Assembly (NCBI RefSeq): GCF_900166665.1
Contig: NZ_LT800494.1
Span: 1,981,144 to 2,045,143 of the forward strand
DNA: 64,000 nt
Origin: Cytobacillus gottheilii
Lineage (GTDB): Bacteria; Bacillota; Bacilli; Bacillales; Cytobacillaceae
Direction: 5' to 3'
The position numbers and the translations under genes are program-made. Position 1 is the stretch's first letter; each line of letters starts with the position of its first letter. Below, piece after piece: positions 16,904-26,060 of this stretch. The notes under the pieces were generated by a model, which had not been told where the DNA came from, did not search any database, and worked only from the letters and a program-made list of their open reading frames with translations.

Positions 16904-18194
16904 TATTACAATCACAAATAATCCATACTCTCTTAAACCGGAAGTTTTATTTGAGATGGCCGCCAGAATTAATAAAAAACGTTCCTTTTTATTTGTCAGT
17001 AAGGTGTTGGGGAAGCATATCCCCATCAATCCATCCACTGGGTTAGTGTGCGGTGCTTTACTTGCTGACCGTTTCTTATTTGAAGTTAAAGGTGAAGCGT
17101 CAGGCAAAACGGATACTCTTTTATCTGCCTTTTTAAATCCATTGCAGCATTACGATGAGGATGCATTTGTCAGCAGCAAGTGGAATCCCGTCATTATTGG
17201 CTTTGCGGAAACGGCAACTGCACTTGGACATGCTTTTTTTAATGCGTTTACGGAAGGTGATTATTTTCACACAACACGAGAACAAATCGCAGATAAAGAA
17301 TCGGTTATTAATTTTGAAGAAGAGCATTCCCATGCTACCTCACATCGAAGTTATATTGAAAAGGATATGATCGACAATAACAGAGAAATCATACTTGTTG
17401 ATGATGAGATTACAACTGGTAAAACAGCCATAAATATTATTAAATCAATTCATCAGCAATTCCCTCGTACCCAGTATACGGTTGTATCTATTTTGGATTG
17501 GCGGACTGCAGAGCATAAAAAAGAGTTTGAACTGCTGGAAAAAGAGCTGAATATCAGCATCCATTGCGTTAGTTTAATGAGCGGAACAATAAATGTGAAT
17601 GGCAGCGCAAATCTGGACGATGATTCTACGATATATGAATCAGAAAGAGTAGAAGGAAATTACCATTTTATTAATATACAAAGCATCCTTCCTAATCAGC
17701 TTAAATCTATTTCTCACTCTTCCTTGGCAGTAAGGAACTCCCCTTCTTACCTGGAGGCAACTGGAAGGTTTGGTTTATCAGCTCAAAGCAATAAATCCAA
17801 TTTTCCTGCATTTCGGGAAATTGGTGCTTATTTGGAATCACAGCGCACAGGACGCAGATCATTAGTGCTCGGCACAGGCGAATTTATGTATCTGCCGATG
17901 AAAATTGCTTCGTACATGGGGGACGGTGTTTATTATCACAGTACAACTCGCAGTCCAATTTTCCCATGCGAAAAAGAAGGATATGGAGCAAAAAATGCTT
18001 TTAAGTTTCCAAACCCTCAGAACCAAAGCATTATGAATTATGTCTATAACATAGCACCAGGAAATTACGATGATATCTTTTTGCTTTTTGAAAGGGAAGT
18101 CTCTAAACAGCAGCTCATTCCGTTTCTTGAACTGTTGAGCTCAGCTGTGCCAGATATAAAAGTCGTATATTTAAACGGGGAGGAAGACAGATGA
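16830..18194 (+). CDS. Phosphoribosyltransferase with C-terminal TRSP domain
   Basis: The 454-residue protein has a type I phosphoribosyltransferase domain; the PRPP-binding loop is EIILVDDEITTGKT at about residues 184-197. The C-terminal domain contains YHSTTRSPIFP near residue 370, the Thr-Arg-Ser-Pro sequence that gives the TRSP domain its name. Such proteins are core members of the Ter-linked biosynthetic module analysed by Anantharaman, Iyer and Aravind and are predicted to build a nucleoside-like metabolite. It starts inside the aldolase gene (74-bp overlap) and ends with a 4-bp ATGA overlap on the next gene, so the four genes form a tight operon. Confidence 0.85.
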   Translation: MRTTHTSTFLSQPYTQNILNQLNIDITITNNPYSLKPEVLFEMAARINKKRSFLFVSKVLGKHIPINPSTGLVCGALLADRFLFEVKGEASGKTDTLLSAFLNPLQHYDEDAFVSSKWNPVIIGFAETATALGHAFFNAFTEGDYFHTTREQIADKESVINFEEEHSHATSHRSYIEKDMIDNNREIILVDDEITTGKTAINIIKSIHQQFPRTQYTVVSILDWRTAEHKKEFELLEKELNISIHCVSLMSGTINVNGSANLDDDSTIYESERVEGNYHFINIQSILPNQLKSISHSSLAVRNSPSYLEATGRFGLSAQSNKSNFPAFREIGAYLESQRTGRRSLVLGTGEFMYLPMKIASYMGDGVYYHSTTRSPIFPCEKEGYGAKNAFKFPNPQNQSIMNYVYNIAPGNYDDIFLLFEREVSKQQLIPFLELLSSAVPDIKVVYLNGEEDR

Positions 18195-19300
18195 AGTATG
18201 TAAAAGAAGAACGGAAATTCGGTTCTTATGATTCTGATGATGTTATATTCTTACTTAAAGACTTAAGTAATTACAAGCTCGAAGGACCTGCTGAGCAGCG
18301 TGAAAAAAATATACAATCTGGACAGCACTATAGCGAAAGTTTGCCCATTGAATATCAGCCGCCAGATACCTATATGAACCTATTCCTAGAAACACTTGAA
18401 ACATACAAGCGAAAAGTGGCTCTAAGTACTGGTGTTGTGACTGAACAGGTTTATATGAAAAAGGGAAAAGATGTTGTGCTAGTATCCCTTGCAAGAGCGG
18501 GTACACCTGTCGGAATCCTTATGAAAAGGTATTTAAAAGAAAAATACCAATTAAATATTCCGCATTACAGTATTTCAATTATTCGTGACAGAGGAATTGA
18601 TGAAAATGCTTTGCATTATATACTCAAAACTCATCCGGACAAGGAAATTCAGTTTGTAGACGGATGGACAGGAAAAGGCGCAATCTCCATTGAACTGACA
18701 AAGTCCTGCCAGCAATTTCAAGACAAATATGGCATAGCATTGGATGATACATTAGCAGTTATAGCTGATCCAGGTCACTGTACAACTTTATATGGAACAA
18801 GAGAGGACTTTTTAATTCCAAGTGCTTGTCTTAATTCGACCGTATCAGGCCTAGTCAGCAGAACGGTCCTTAATGACCATTATATTGGGCCAGAGGATTT
18901 CCACGGAGCGAAATATTATGATGAATTAAGCAGTGCAGATGTATCAAATGACTATATATCTGTAATCACTGCACAGTATGACCATATATTTTATGAAGCG
19001 TATGAAAAAGCTTCCAAAATAATGGAGCAGCACCCTGCAGTAACATTTAGCGGAATGGCCAGTGTGAAACGCATTCAAGATCAATTTGGGATTGATTCCT
19101 CTCATTTTGTTAAACCAGGTGTTGGCGAAACCACACGTGTATTATTAAGACGTGTTCCATGGAAAATACTTGTGAAAGATCAAAACAGCCCGTTTATTCG
19201 CCATATAAAAATGCTAGCAGAAGAAAGAGGCGTAGAAATGGTTGAATATCGTGACATGGATTACACTTGCTGTGGATTAATTAAGAAGGTTGAACAATAA
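18191..19300 (+). CDS. StiP family protein (predicted cysteine protease) with PELOTA-like C-terminus
   Basis: The 369-residue protein begins KFGSYDSDDVIFLLKDL, a StiP N-terminal hallmark. It has VVLVSLARAGTPVGILMKRY near 95 and a conserved ADPGHCTTLYG near 192, whose Cys is a candidate nucleophile. The last 60 residues (RVLLRRVPWKILVKD...YTCCGLI) look like the PELOTA-type RNA-binding domain usually fused to this family. Protease activity is a family prediction, not shown to my knowledge. It sits between the TRSP phosphoribosyltransferase and the HAD gene with overlaps at both ends. Confidence 0.82.
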   Translation: MKYVKEERKFGSYDSDDVIFLLKDLSNYKLEGPAEQREKNIQSGQHYSESLPIEYQPPDTYMNLFLETLETYKRKVALSTGVVTEQVYMKKGKDVVLVSLARAGTPVGILMKRYLKEKYQLNIPHYSISIIRDRGIDENALHYILKTHPDKEIQFVDGWTGKGAISIELTKSCQQFQDKYGIALDDTLAVIADPGHCTTLYGTREDFLIPSACLNSTVSGLVSRTVLNDHYIGPEDFHGAKYYDELSSADVSNDYISVITAQYDHIFYEAYEKASKIMEQHPAVTFSGMASVKRIQDQFGIDSSHFVKPGVGETTRVLLRRVPWKILVKDQNSPFIRHIKMLAEERGVEMVEYRDMDYTCCGLIKKVEQ

Positions 19301-20106
19301 TGATGAATCTGTTTGCGTCTGATTTAGATCGTACATTAATTTATTCAAAACGTGCTTTGCAATCTTTTTCTCAGGATAATCTTTCAGATCTTGTTCCAGT
19401 GGAAAGAAAAGATGAAAGTGATGTTGCGTTTATGACAGGTCGTTCTTTTGCTATGTTAAAGGAATTAGCAGCATCACTAATGTTTGTTCCAGTTACGACA
19501 AGAACGTATGAACAATACAAGAGAATTTTTATATTCTCAGAAGATATTCAAATCAATTATGCTGTGACAGCAAATGGAGCTAATATTCATTACAAAGGGC
19601 AGGAACTGCTGGAATGGAAAGAAGTCCTGAAGAGGCGCCTTGGTCAAGATTGCACATTATACCAGGATATGATTGAAAATGTATCTCGCTTATCCATACA
19701 AGGGAATTTGAAAAAAGCAGAGAACTTGTTTTTCTACTATATTCTGGATACAGTAACGGATCAAATGAATTTAGAAGAAATAAGCAGATTTGCTTTAGAG
19801 CATGGGTGGAGAATTTCTCTTCAGGGTAAAAAGTTGTATTTTATGCCGAATCCGATTTGTAAAGGAGAGGCTTTGCAATTTATTAAAGAGCGTGAAATGG
19901 TTGATAGAATGATTGGCGCCGGTGATTCAATTTTAGACTACGATTTTTTGCGATATTGTCAAGAAGCGTTCGTTCCAAATCATGGGGAGTTAATGCAGCG
20001 ACCGGAAATTAAGAAGATTGTTTGCAAAATTACTCAAAACAAAGGAGTATGGGCTGGGGAAGAGATACTGGATTCTGTAAATAAAACAGTTAATATCCCA
20101 ATCTAA
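19300..20106 (+). CDS. HAD superfamily phosphatase of the Ter module
   Basis: The 268-residue protein starts with the HAD motif I FASDLDRTLIYSK (nucleophile Asp 8 and acid Asp 10). Motif II is near FMTGRSF (residue 46), and motif IV is GAGDSILDYDFLRY near 205. A cap domain lies between. HAD phosphatases of this subgroup accompany the TRSP and StiP genes and probably dephosphorylate an intermediate. The start overlaps the StiP stop codon (TAATG). It ends the operon and overlaps the tail of a convergent minus-strand gene by 4 bp. Confidence 0.85.
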   Translation: MMNLFASDLDRTLIYSKRALQSFSQDNLSDLVPVERKDESDVAFMTGRSFAMLKELAASLMFVPVTTRTYEQYKRIFIFSEDIQINYAVTANGANIHYKGQELLEWKEVLKRRLGQDCTLYQDMIENVSRLSIQGNLKKAENLFFYYILDTVTDQMNLEEISRFALEHGWRISLQGKKLYFMPNPICKGEALQFIKEREMVDRMIGAGDSILDYDFLRYCQEAFVPNHGELMQRPEIKKIVCKITQNKGVWAGEEILDSVNKTVNIPI

Positions 20107-20360
20107 TCCCCTGGCTGCTCCTTCAGCCATAAATTTAACAAGTTATAGAGAATTATCCCAAACACATATGAACTCACAAAGATTATGAATCCAATAAAAA
20201 TAGAAGCATGTACTTCGAAAGTCAGCATGGTTAAAAGAAATGACCAAAAGATTAAATCAAGGAATACAAAATATCCAGAACTTAATACTTTGTCTAGAAT
20301 TTCAATATCGATTTGCTGGATGTTTCGAGTGTATTTTTTGGGATCAAAAAACAACCTCAT
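20103..20360 (-). CDS. Small two-helix membrane protein, function unknown
   Basis: The 85-residue minus-strand protein has a charged N-terminus (MRLFFDPKKYTRNIQQ) and two hydrophobic segments at about 29-47 and 52-72, followed by a short polar tail. AAAAAGGTGAAG lies at good distance before the ATG. It is convergent with the HAD gene. I do not recognise the family. Its location inside the Ter island could be incidental. Confidence 0.65.
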   Translation of the reverse strand: MRLFFDPKKYTRNIQQIDIEILDKVLSSGYFVFLDLIFWSFLLTMLTFEVHASIFIGFIIFVSSYVFGIILYNLLNLWLKEQPGD

Positions 20361-20532
20361 GTCTCTTCACCTTTTTCTTGCTTATTTACCAAATCATATG
20401 CGGAACATAGGCAAAGGGTGAAAATAGTGGGTAATTCTGCTGTTCTATATCCGTAGAGCAGTTTTTAATACATATAAAAAGGCTCTTTTCTAAAAGTTTG
20501 TTATCTTGGATAAGTTTTCTATTTGATAAAAG

Positions 20533-20672
20533 ACTAGTTGATTGGAGCAAAAGGTGCGAGACTCCTGCGGGAGAAGTGGGACAGGTGAGACCCCGCAGGA
20601 GCGCAAGTGACGAGGAGGCTCAGTGCCCACCCGCGGAAAGCGAGCGCCTGGAGTTGAAATCAACTACTACTC
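20533..20672 (+). repeat. Dispersed Bacillus repeat, second subtype
   Basis: The block agttgattggagc...actcctgcgggag...gagaccccgcaggagcgcaag...ggaaagcgagc...ggagttgaaatcaact has inverted ends (agttgatt / aatcaact) and shares its core with the copies at 28.3-37.7 kb, but lacks the gctgggacataa ends. Reading frames across it (20498-20767) are artefacts. The gene-free interval 20361-20847 holds this repeat and the sigma-W promoter. Confidence 0.8.
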
Positions 20673-20717
20673 ATTTAAGTTCACAGCAACAATGTTTACG
20701 AAAACAGCCTATAAAAA

Positions 20718-20745
20718 TGAAACTTTTTCTTAGAAACTTCGTATA
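20718..20745 (+). promoter_or_regulatory. ECF sigma-W-type promoter upstream of yceG
   Basis: TGAAAC (20718-20723), a spacer of exactly 16 nt and CGTATA (20740-20745) are an exact match to the sigma-W consensus. It lies 103 bp before the yceG start and would drive yceG-yceH-terD. A sigma-A-like TATATGATATGATGG stretch lies further down. Confidence 0.82.
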
Positions 20746-20847
20746 TATACGTAATCATTTAGAATAAAAGATTATATATGATATGATGGAGTTATACATA
20801 TTTAAATCATTTTACTTCTTTCGCTCTGGAGAGGGGAAGGTTCAGTT

Positions 20848-22479
20848 ATGAATAACGAATATAGCCAAATACAACCATTAATCACATCTGTTACGGCTGA
20901 GAACTGGTTAGAGACATTAAAGAGACAGTCAAATAACAGGCCATCTTATGATTTGAACAATGGCCACCTGCAATTTGGTCAGGTAATTGTTCGGATATTG
21001 GGTGTTAAGATGGACGAAGATGAATATTACAATGAACTCTTCTCACTTGTAAACGAACAAAATATTCGTTTTATCTTACTTAGTGAGGAACATCTGGATA
21101 AAACAATTGATAACAATCATTTTCAATCCATTCAAAAAATCCTCAATATAAATAACGAGCAAAATTTATCAGTCAACCGGTTTGTTGCCTTTTTAGATGG
21201 TGAACAGCTTTTAATTAAATCTGAGAACGGTGCCGTTCATCGGAAAATTCGTGAGGCAATGATTGAAGTGCTTAAGCATTTTACTGCAACTGAAAAAGAT
21301 GGGTTGAAAAATCCAGAGTTAAGACGAGTACTTGTAGACTTGGTCAAATGGTCTTTTAATCATCTTGAAAGCCAGCTTATTCAAGTAAATCCGGAAGTAA
21401 GTATGCCGAAAATCCTTTGGTATGGCGAAACAGCAAAAAGTCACTACTATTTTATATACTTTATGATAAAGCTTGGGTGTGACATTGTTTTATACAATCC
21501 GGCTGGCAAGGATCCGCTTGCTCCGCTGGCAAGCGAGCTTTCAGCTGCTTTAATAGAAACATATGCAAATGAAAAAGAACCAGCGTCTTTTCCGACTGAA
21601 AAAAGGAGAAGGAGTGCTACAGTAGCTTACCGGGCATCAAGAGAGATTGAGAGCATTCTGAATCATGAGGGTTCAGGCTTTTATAAGCCTTGGCAGCTTC
21701 GCGAGTACACACCTGTATCAGTCACGCTTAAGACTACGTATGATGAGCTCTATTTATTAATGAAGGAAAAAGCGATGATCCGACCGAATTTTGAGGTTAA
21801 GGATGGCACAGTGAGTATTCCTTCCATTTTTGCAAAGGTGCAAGGAGTAAGCAGAAACCGAAAGGAATATTGGGATCGGCTTCAGCATTTTACGTCCCTT
21901 GATCATACACTTCTCATTAAAAGATTTCCATTTACGAATAGCATTAACAATGATTTTCGCTATCACTATCGTAACGCTTTAGATGCTTCAGGTCTGCTTG
22001 ATCCGGAAAAAATGATGGCAGCCCATTATTGGAAATATGCTCATTTGCCTGCCGGGCTGCAGACGGGGATCGCGACAGCCATTCGCAATATTTGTACTGT
22101 ACCAGCCTTGAAGCCACAGGCGCATGAATCAGAGGAAGATATAAAAACCTATTTGTTTGCACAAAGCATGCAAATACCGCCGAGCATGTTAAAGCTTTTT
22201 CAAAAATTTGATTATTCTCAAGATGTTCCGAAGGTAGTACTATATAATAATGAGGTAAATGGTTTTCTTGTTCGAACGGATGCAGCTTTACTGCTGCTGC
22301 TGAACCAATTTGGAATTGATATTGTCATCTACAATCCTCCTGGACATAATGATATTGAAAATTTCATTGACGAACGTCTGTACGATGTACATTGGCTGGA
22401 GGATGTGGTGTTTGAACAAGAGTTTAAGGAGCCATCTATTATTAAGAGCACCATTTCTAAATTGTTCAAAAAGCTATAA
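20848..22479 (+). CDS. yceG: YceG family protein, component of the Ter biosynthetic module
   Basis: The 543-residue protein matches B. subtilis YceG in length, neighbours and the family pattern. It shows two similar halves: a KILWYGETAKSHYYFIYFMIKLGCDIVLYNP-like segment near residue 190 is echoed by PKVVLYNNEVNGF...GIDIVIYNPPGHND near 455. Pfam describes the family as a putative component of the biosynthetic module. No catalytic mechanism is established. The ATG follows gagaggggaagg. It is the first gene behind the sigma-W promoter, and yceH starts 15 bp after it. Confidence 0.87.
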   Translation: MNNEYSQIQPLITSVTAENWLETLKRQSNNRPSYDLNNGHLQFGQVIVRILGVKMDEDEYYNELFSLVNEQNIRFILLSEEHLDKTIDNNHFQSIQKILNINNEQNLSVNRFVAFLDGEQLLIKSENGAVHRKIREAMIEVLKHFTATEKDGLKNPELRRVLVDLVKWSFNHLESQLIQVNPEVSMPKILWYGETAKSHYYFIYFMIKLGCDIVLYNPAGKDPLAPLASELSAALIETYANEKEPASFPTEKRRRSATVAYRASREIESILNHEGSGFYKPWQLREYTPVSVTLKTTYDELYLLMKEKAMIRPNFEVKDGTVSIPSIFAKVQGVSRNRKEYWDRLQHFTSLDHTLLIKRFPFTNSINNDFRYHYRNALDASGLLDPEKMMAAHYWKYAHLPAGLQTGIATAIRNICTVPALKPQAHESEEDIKTYLFAQSMQIPPSMLKLFQKFDYSQDVPKVVLYNNEVNGFLVRTDAALLLLLNQFGIDIVIYNPPGHNDIENFIDERLYDVHWLEDVVFEQEFKEPSIIKSTISKLFKKL

Positions 22480-22494
22480 AGGAGCAGGATAAAG

Positions 22495-23592
22495 ATGAAT
22501 TCTATGCCTACAGATCTTGTTAAAACAAACCAAGAAGACAAACTGACAGAAGCAAATGCTTCCGAAATTAAATTAGCCTTAAGGCAAGACCCTGATGTTC
22601 AAAACCTAGTGCGTACAATTGATGAACGAGATCAAATTCAGATTCTTGAATTTGGTAAGGAACCGGCAGAACAAATTTCTCGTTTCTCTGACCAAATTCT
22701 AGGAAATATGCGGACAACAAAGGTAGAGGATTCAGGAGAGCTGTTAAAGCAGCTTGGCAAAGTAATGGACAAGTTTGACAAAAAGGACTTCGAAAAGACC
22801 TCTGGCGGCATTTTCGGAAAGCTGTTTAAAAGAGGAGAAAAGCTTGTAGAAAAGCTGTTTGGGAAATACCAGACAATGGGTCAGGAAATTGATAAAATTT
22901 ATGTGGAAATCTCCAAATATCAAAATGAAATGGTGCAATCCACCACAACACTTGATGAAATGTATGAACAGAACTACCAATATTATCTCACTTTAGAAAA
23001 GTATGCTGTTGCTGGCGCAATGAAGTCAGAAGAACTTAAACAGAACCAGCTTCCACAGCTGGAAAGCCGCGCTACCGCTGGAGATCAAATGGCCTCCATG
23101 CAATTGGATACATTAAGAAACGCAGTAGAACTGCTTGACCAAAGAGTTTATGATCTTGAGATGGCCAAAATGGTAGCCTTACAAACTGCTCCACAAATTC
23201 GCCTATTGCAGCGCGGTAATACGAAATTAATCGGAAAAATCAATTCAGCTTTTGTTACGACCATTCCGATTTTTAAAAATGGGTTAATTCAAGCTGTTGC
23301 CGCTAAAAGACAAAAACTTGTTGCTGATTCTATGAGCGAGCTTGACCGCAGAACGAATGAAATGCTTGTTCGTAATGCACAAAATATCTCTACTCAAAGT
23401 GCTGATATAGCGCGACTAGCTGGAGGGCCAAGTATTAAAATCGAAACTATTGAGGAATCATGGAACATTATTATCAAAGGTATGCAGGAAACCAAATCCA
23501 TTGAGGAAGAAAACAAGCGCCTTCGCGAAGAAGGAACGAAGAAGCTTGAACAGCTTCAGGACAACTTTAAAAAGATAAAACATCAGGGGTAA
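22495..23592 (+). CDS. yceH: TelA/YceH toxic anion resistance protein
   Basis: The 365-residue, largely helical protein fits the TelA (toxic anion resistance) family. Visible features are the SGGIFGKLFKRGEKLVEKLFGKYQ segment region near 100-125, the long coiled-coil helices of residues 130-220 and the IRLLQRGNTKLIGKIN block near 240. TelA proteins are linked to tellurite and cell-envelope antibiotic tolerance; the mechanism is not known. It lacks signal and membrane segments, so it is cytoplasmic. AAAGGAGCAGG precedes the ATG. Confidence 0.9.
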   Translation: MNSMPTDLVKTNQEDKLTEANASEIKLALRQDPDVQNLVRTIDERDQIQILEFGKEPAEQISRFSDQILGNMRTTKVEDSGELLKQLGKVMDKFDKKDFEKTSGGIFGKLFKRGEKLVEKLFGKYQTMGQEIDKIYVEISKYQNEMVQSTTTLDEMYEQNYQYYLTLEKYAVAGAMKSEELKQNQLPQLESRATAGDQMASMQLDTLRNAVELLDQRVYDLEMAKMVALQTAPQIRLLQRGNTKLIGKINSAFVTTIPIFKNGLIQAVAAKRQKLVADSMSELDRRTNEMLVRNAQNISTQSADIARLAGGPSIKIETIEESWNIIIKGMQETKSIEEENKRLREEGTKKLEQLQDNFKKIKHQG

Positions 23593-23691
23593 CAGTGGCC
23601 CATCAGTTTTGCGGCCTTAAATAAAAATGAAGCTGTATATGAAAGCTTCTGCATAATGAACTAATATAAACAATGATGAGGTGGAGAAATC

Positions 23692-24303
23692 ATGGCGATT
23701 AATTTACAAAAAGGACAACGTGTAGATTTAACAAAGGGGAATCCAGGTTTATCTAAAATTCTTGTTGGTCTCGGCTGGGATCCTGTTCAGAATCGCGGAG
23801 GCGGCGGTTTACTAGGATCATTATTTGGCGGAGGCGGCAGCGCAAATATCGACTGTGATGCTTCTGTTATTATGTTAGGTGATAATGATAAGATTAAAAG
23901 CAATAATGATGTCATCTATTTTGGGAATCTAAAAAGCAAGGATGGCAGTGTTCAGCATACAGGAGATAACTTGACAGGAGATGGAGATGGAGATGATGAG
24001 CAAGTCCTCATCGATTTAACAAGAGTGCCATCTACTATTCAAAAGCTTGTATTTGTGGTAAATATCTATGATTGTGTAAAACGCAAACAGCATTTCGGCA
24101 TGATTCAAAACGCGTTTATCCGCATTGTTAACTCTGCAAATAATCAGGAAATGATTCACTTTAACTTAACGGATGATTATAGCGGTAAAACAAGCCTAGT
24201 TGTAGGTGAGATTTATCGCCACGGCACTGACTGGAAATTTGCTGCTGTAGGTACAGGAACAACTGCTTCCGGATTAGCAGATGTAGTAAGAACTTATTCT
24301 TAA
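23692..24303 (+). CDS. TerD family protein with glycine-rich insertion
   Basis: The 203-residue protein starts MAINLQKGQRVDLTKGNPGL like the TerD at 13816. Between GLGWDP and the metal-binding IDCDASVIML it has a 20-residue Gly-rich insertion (RGGGGLLGSLFGGGG, about residues 33-50). B. subtilis YceC is the likely counterpart because of position and length. A typical acidic [12 protein letters not shown] segment follows near residue 100. It ends the yceG-yceH-terD unit at a strong terminator. The 99 bp before it contain a small hairpin (gaagct / agcttc) but no ECF promoter. Confidence 0.9.
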   Translation: MAINLQKGQRVDLTKGNPGLSKILVGLGWDPVQNRGGGGLLGSLFGGGGSANIDCDASVIMLGDNDKIKSNNDVIYFGNLKSKDGSVQHTGDNLTGDGDGDDEQVLIDLTRVPSTIQKLVFVVNIYDCVKRKQHFGMIQNAFIRIVNSANNQEMIHFNLTDDYSGKTSLVVGEIYRHGTDWKFAAVGTGTTASGLADVVRTYS

Positions 24304-24323
24304 TAGATTAAAAATACATGTTT

Positions 24324-24369
24324 GAACAGGTCAAGGGTGTGGGCTCTCACATTCTTGGCCTGTTTTTTA
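24324..24369 (+). terminator. Strong rho-independent terminator closing the Ter island
   Basis: The long stem aacaggtcaagggtgtg / cacattcttggcctgtt (with G-T pairs) is followed by TTTTTT. Confidence 0.85.
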
Positions 24370-24524
24370 TGTTGATATGCCTTGTTGATTAGCATTAATT
24401 CCCACCCTTGATTTTCCTCAATTTAATAGAATCCTATGCTATAATTTTAGTATATTCTAACTATTTGGCTTGCGGATGTATCCCTTATGAGTGACTTCCG
24501 AAATAAGCAGAAGGGACTACATAC

Positions 24525-25226
24525 ATGAAGAAGCTTACTATTTTTTCAATCATATTTTTTGCTTCATTAACATTAATGGGAAATTCCCAAGCAAAAATGG
24601 ACGGCATCCTATTAAAAGATTACCCGGCCAGTTCATTCCTGAAAGTGAACTTAAATCTGGTATCTCCTCTTGAAATTGGCGATATATTTATACTGCCTGA
24701 AGATCCTTTTGACGAGGTGGAAGCTGCTGCCATGATTTCAAGAGTAGACAGGATTCCTTCTTCTTTATTGAATAAAATATATAAGGAAAATATCCATATC
24801 AAGCTTTTCTCAGGAAAACTGACAGATAACCCCACAGCTTCGCATTTACAAGGCATTATTCCTCGCGGCTATACAAGTAATAAAACGTGGGATGAAGTTC
24901 CTGGAATTGGGGGGAGCAGGACTGTACTAGTAAAAATCGGGTCAAGTGAGAAGGGCAATGGACATGGTTCAGTTAATTTAGAATTGCATGAACTGGCCCA
25001 TTCAATTGATCGTCATGTGTATAATGGCATTCGCTTTAGTCATCATTTTCTAGATGTTTGGAATAAAGAAAAAGGCATTTTATTTCCTGGAATAGATTAT
25101 TTTTTGAATTATCCTGAAGAATACTTTGCTGAAAGTTTTGCAATGTTCTATGTGAATGAAGAATATCGAGCACAGTTAAAAGATAAAGCCCCGCTCACTT
25201 TTGTGTTTATAGACAGCTTAAAATAA
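24525..25226 (+). CDS. Secreted lethal-factor-like (ATLF / Pro-Pro endopeptidase type) zinc metallopeptidase
   Basis: The 233-residue protein has a signal peptide (MKKLTIFSIIFFASLTLMG, cut near NSQA). The zinc motif is HELAHSID near residue 154, and a downstream EEYFAESFAMFY near 195 offers the third ligand and the conserved Tyr. This arrangement is typical of the anthrax lethal factor C-terminal-like domain, which includes the secreted Pro-Pro endopeptidases of clostridia and Paenibacillus. Substrates are probably surface proteins, by inference from the family. The start follows gaaggga. It lies between the Ter island and thyA. Confidence 0.78.
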   Translation: MKKLTIFSIIFFASLTLMGNSQAKMDGILLKDYPASSFLKVNLNLVSPLEIGDIFILPEDPFDEVEAAAMISRVDRIPSSLLNKIYKENIHIKLFSGKLTDNPTASHLQGIIPRGYTSNKTWDEVPGIGGSRTVLVKIGSSEKGNGHGSVNLELHELAHSIDRHVYNGIRFSHHFLDVWNKEKGILFPGIDYFLNYPEEYFAESFAMFYVNEEYRAQLKDKAPLTFVFIDSLK

Positions 25227-25265
25227 GGTACAATATAACGAGCATAATGAGAGGTTGGGGAATAC

Positions 25266-26060
25266 ATGAAACAATATCTACAACTATGTGAGCATGTTCT
25301 GAAAAACGGAAAAGAAAAGAGCGACCGGACTGGAACAGGTACAATCAGCACATTTGGCTATCAAATGCGCTTCAACCTGCAAGAGGGGTTTCCATTGATT
25401 ACAACTAAGAAGCTGCATGTGAAATCAATCATTCATGAATTGCTATGGTTCTTAAACGGCGATACAAATATTCAATACCTGCAAGACAATGGTGTTCGTA
25501 TTTGGAATGAATGGGCAGATGAAAACGGTGATCTAGGACCAGTTTATGGGCATCAATGGCGCTCCTGGACAGACCGTGATGGTGAAACGGTGGATCAAAT
25601 AAGTGAGTTAATACAGCAAATAAAAACAAATCCTGATTCCCGCAGACTGATAGTGAATGCTTGGAATGTTGGTGATCTTCCAAAGATGGCGCTGGCACCT
25701 TGCCATTGTTTATTTCAATTTTATGTACAGGACGGCAAACTATCTTGTCAGCTTTATCAGCGTTCCGCAGATGTTTTTTTAGGAGTGCCGTTTAATATTG
25801 CTTCCTATGCATTGCTTACGATGATGATTGCACAAGTCTGTGATTTAGAACCGGGTGAATTTGTACATACATTTGGAGATGTACATATTTATCAAAATCA
25901 CCTGGAACAAGTTCAATTGCAATTAACTAGAGAGCCTCGGGAATTGCCAAGATTGGTAATCAATCCAGAAGTGAAGGATATTTTTTCTTATAGCTATGAA
26001 GATTTTGCGCTTGAAGCCTATGACCCACACCCTCACATTAAAGGAGTGGTCAGTGTATGA
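25266..26060 (+). CDS. thyA: Thymidylate synthase
   Basis: The 264-residue ThyA-type enzyme methylates dUMP to dTMP using methylene-tetrahydrofolate. Landmarks are SDRTGTGT near 19, ITTKKLH near 47, the active-site Cys in [10 protein letters not shown] at residue 146, [14 protein letters not shown] near 169 and HIYQNH near 207. The length equals that of the E. coli enzyme; this is the locus called thyB in B. subtilis. The stop overlaps the dfrA start by 4 bp, so both are cotranscribed. Confidence 0.97.
   Translation: MKQYLQLCEHVLKNGKEKSDRTGTGTISTFGYQMRFNLQEGFPLITTKKLHVKSIIHELLWFLNGDTNIQYLQDNGVRIWNEWADENGDLGPVYGHQWRSWTDRDGETVDQISELIQQIKTNPDSRRLIVNAWNVGDLPKMALAPCHCLFQFYVQDGKLSCQLYQRSADVFLGVPFNIASYALLTMMIAQVCDLEPGEFVHTFGDVHIYQNHLEQVQLQLTREPRELPRLVINPEVKDIFSYSYEDFALEAYDPHPHIKGVVSV

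Noticed and set aside
20498-20767. 89-codon + strand frame upstream of yceG
   Set aside because: It is made almost entirely of the dispersed repeat and overlaps the sigma-W promoter.
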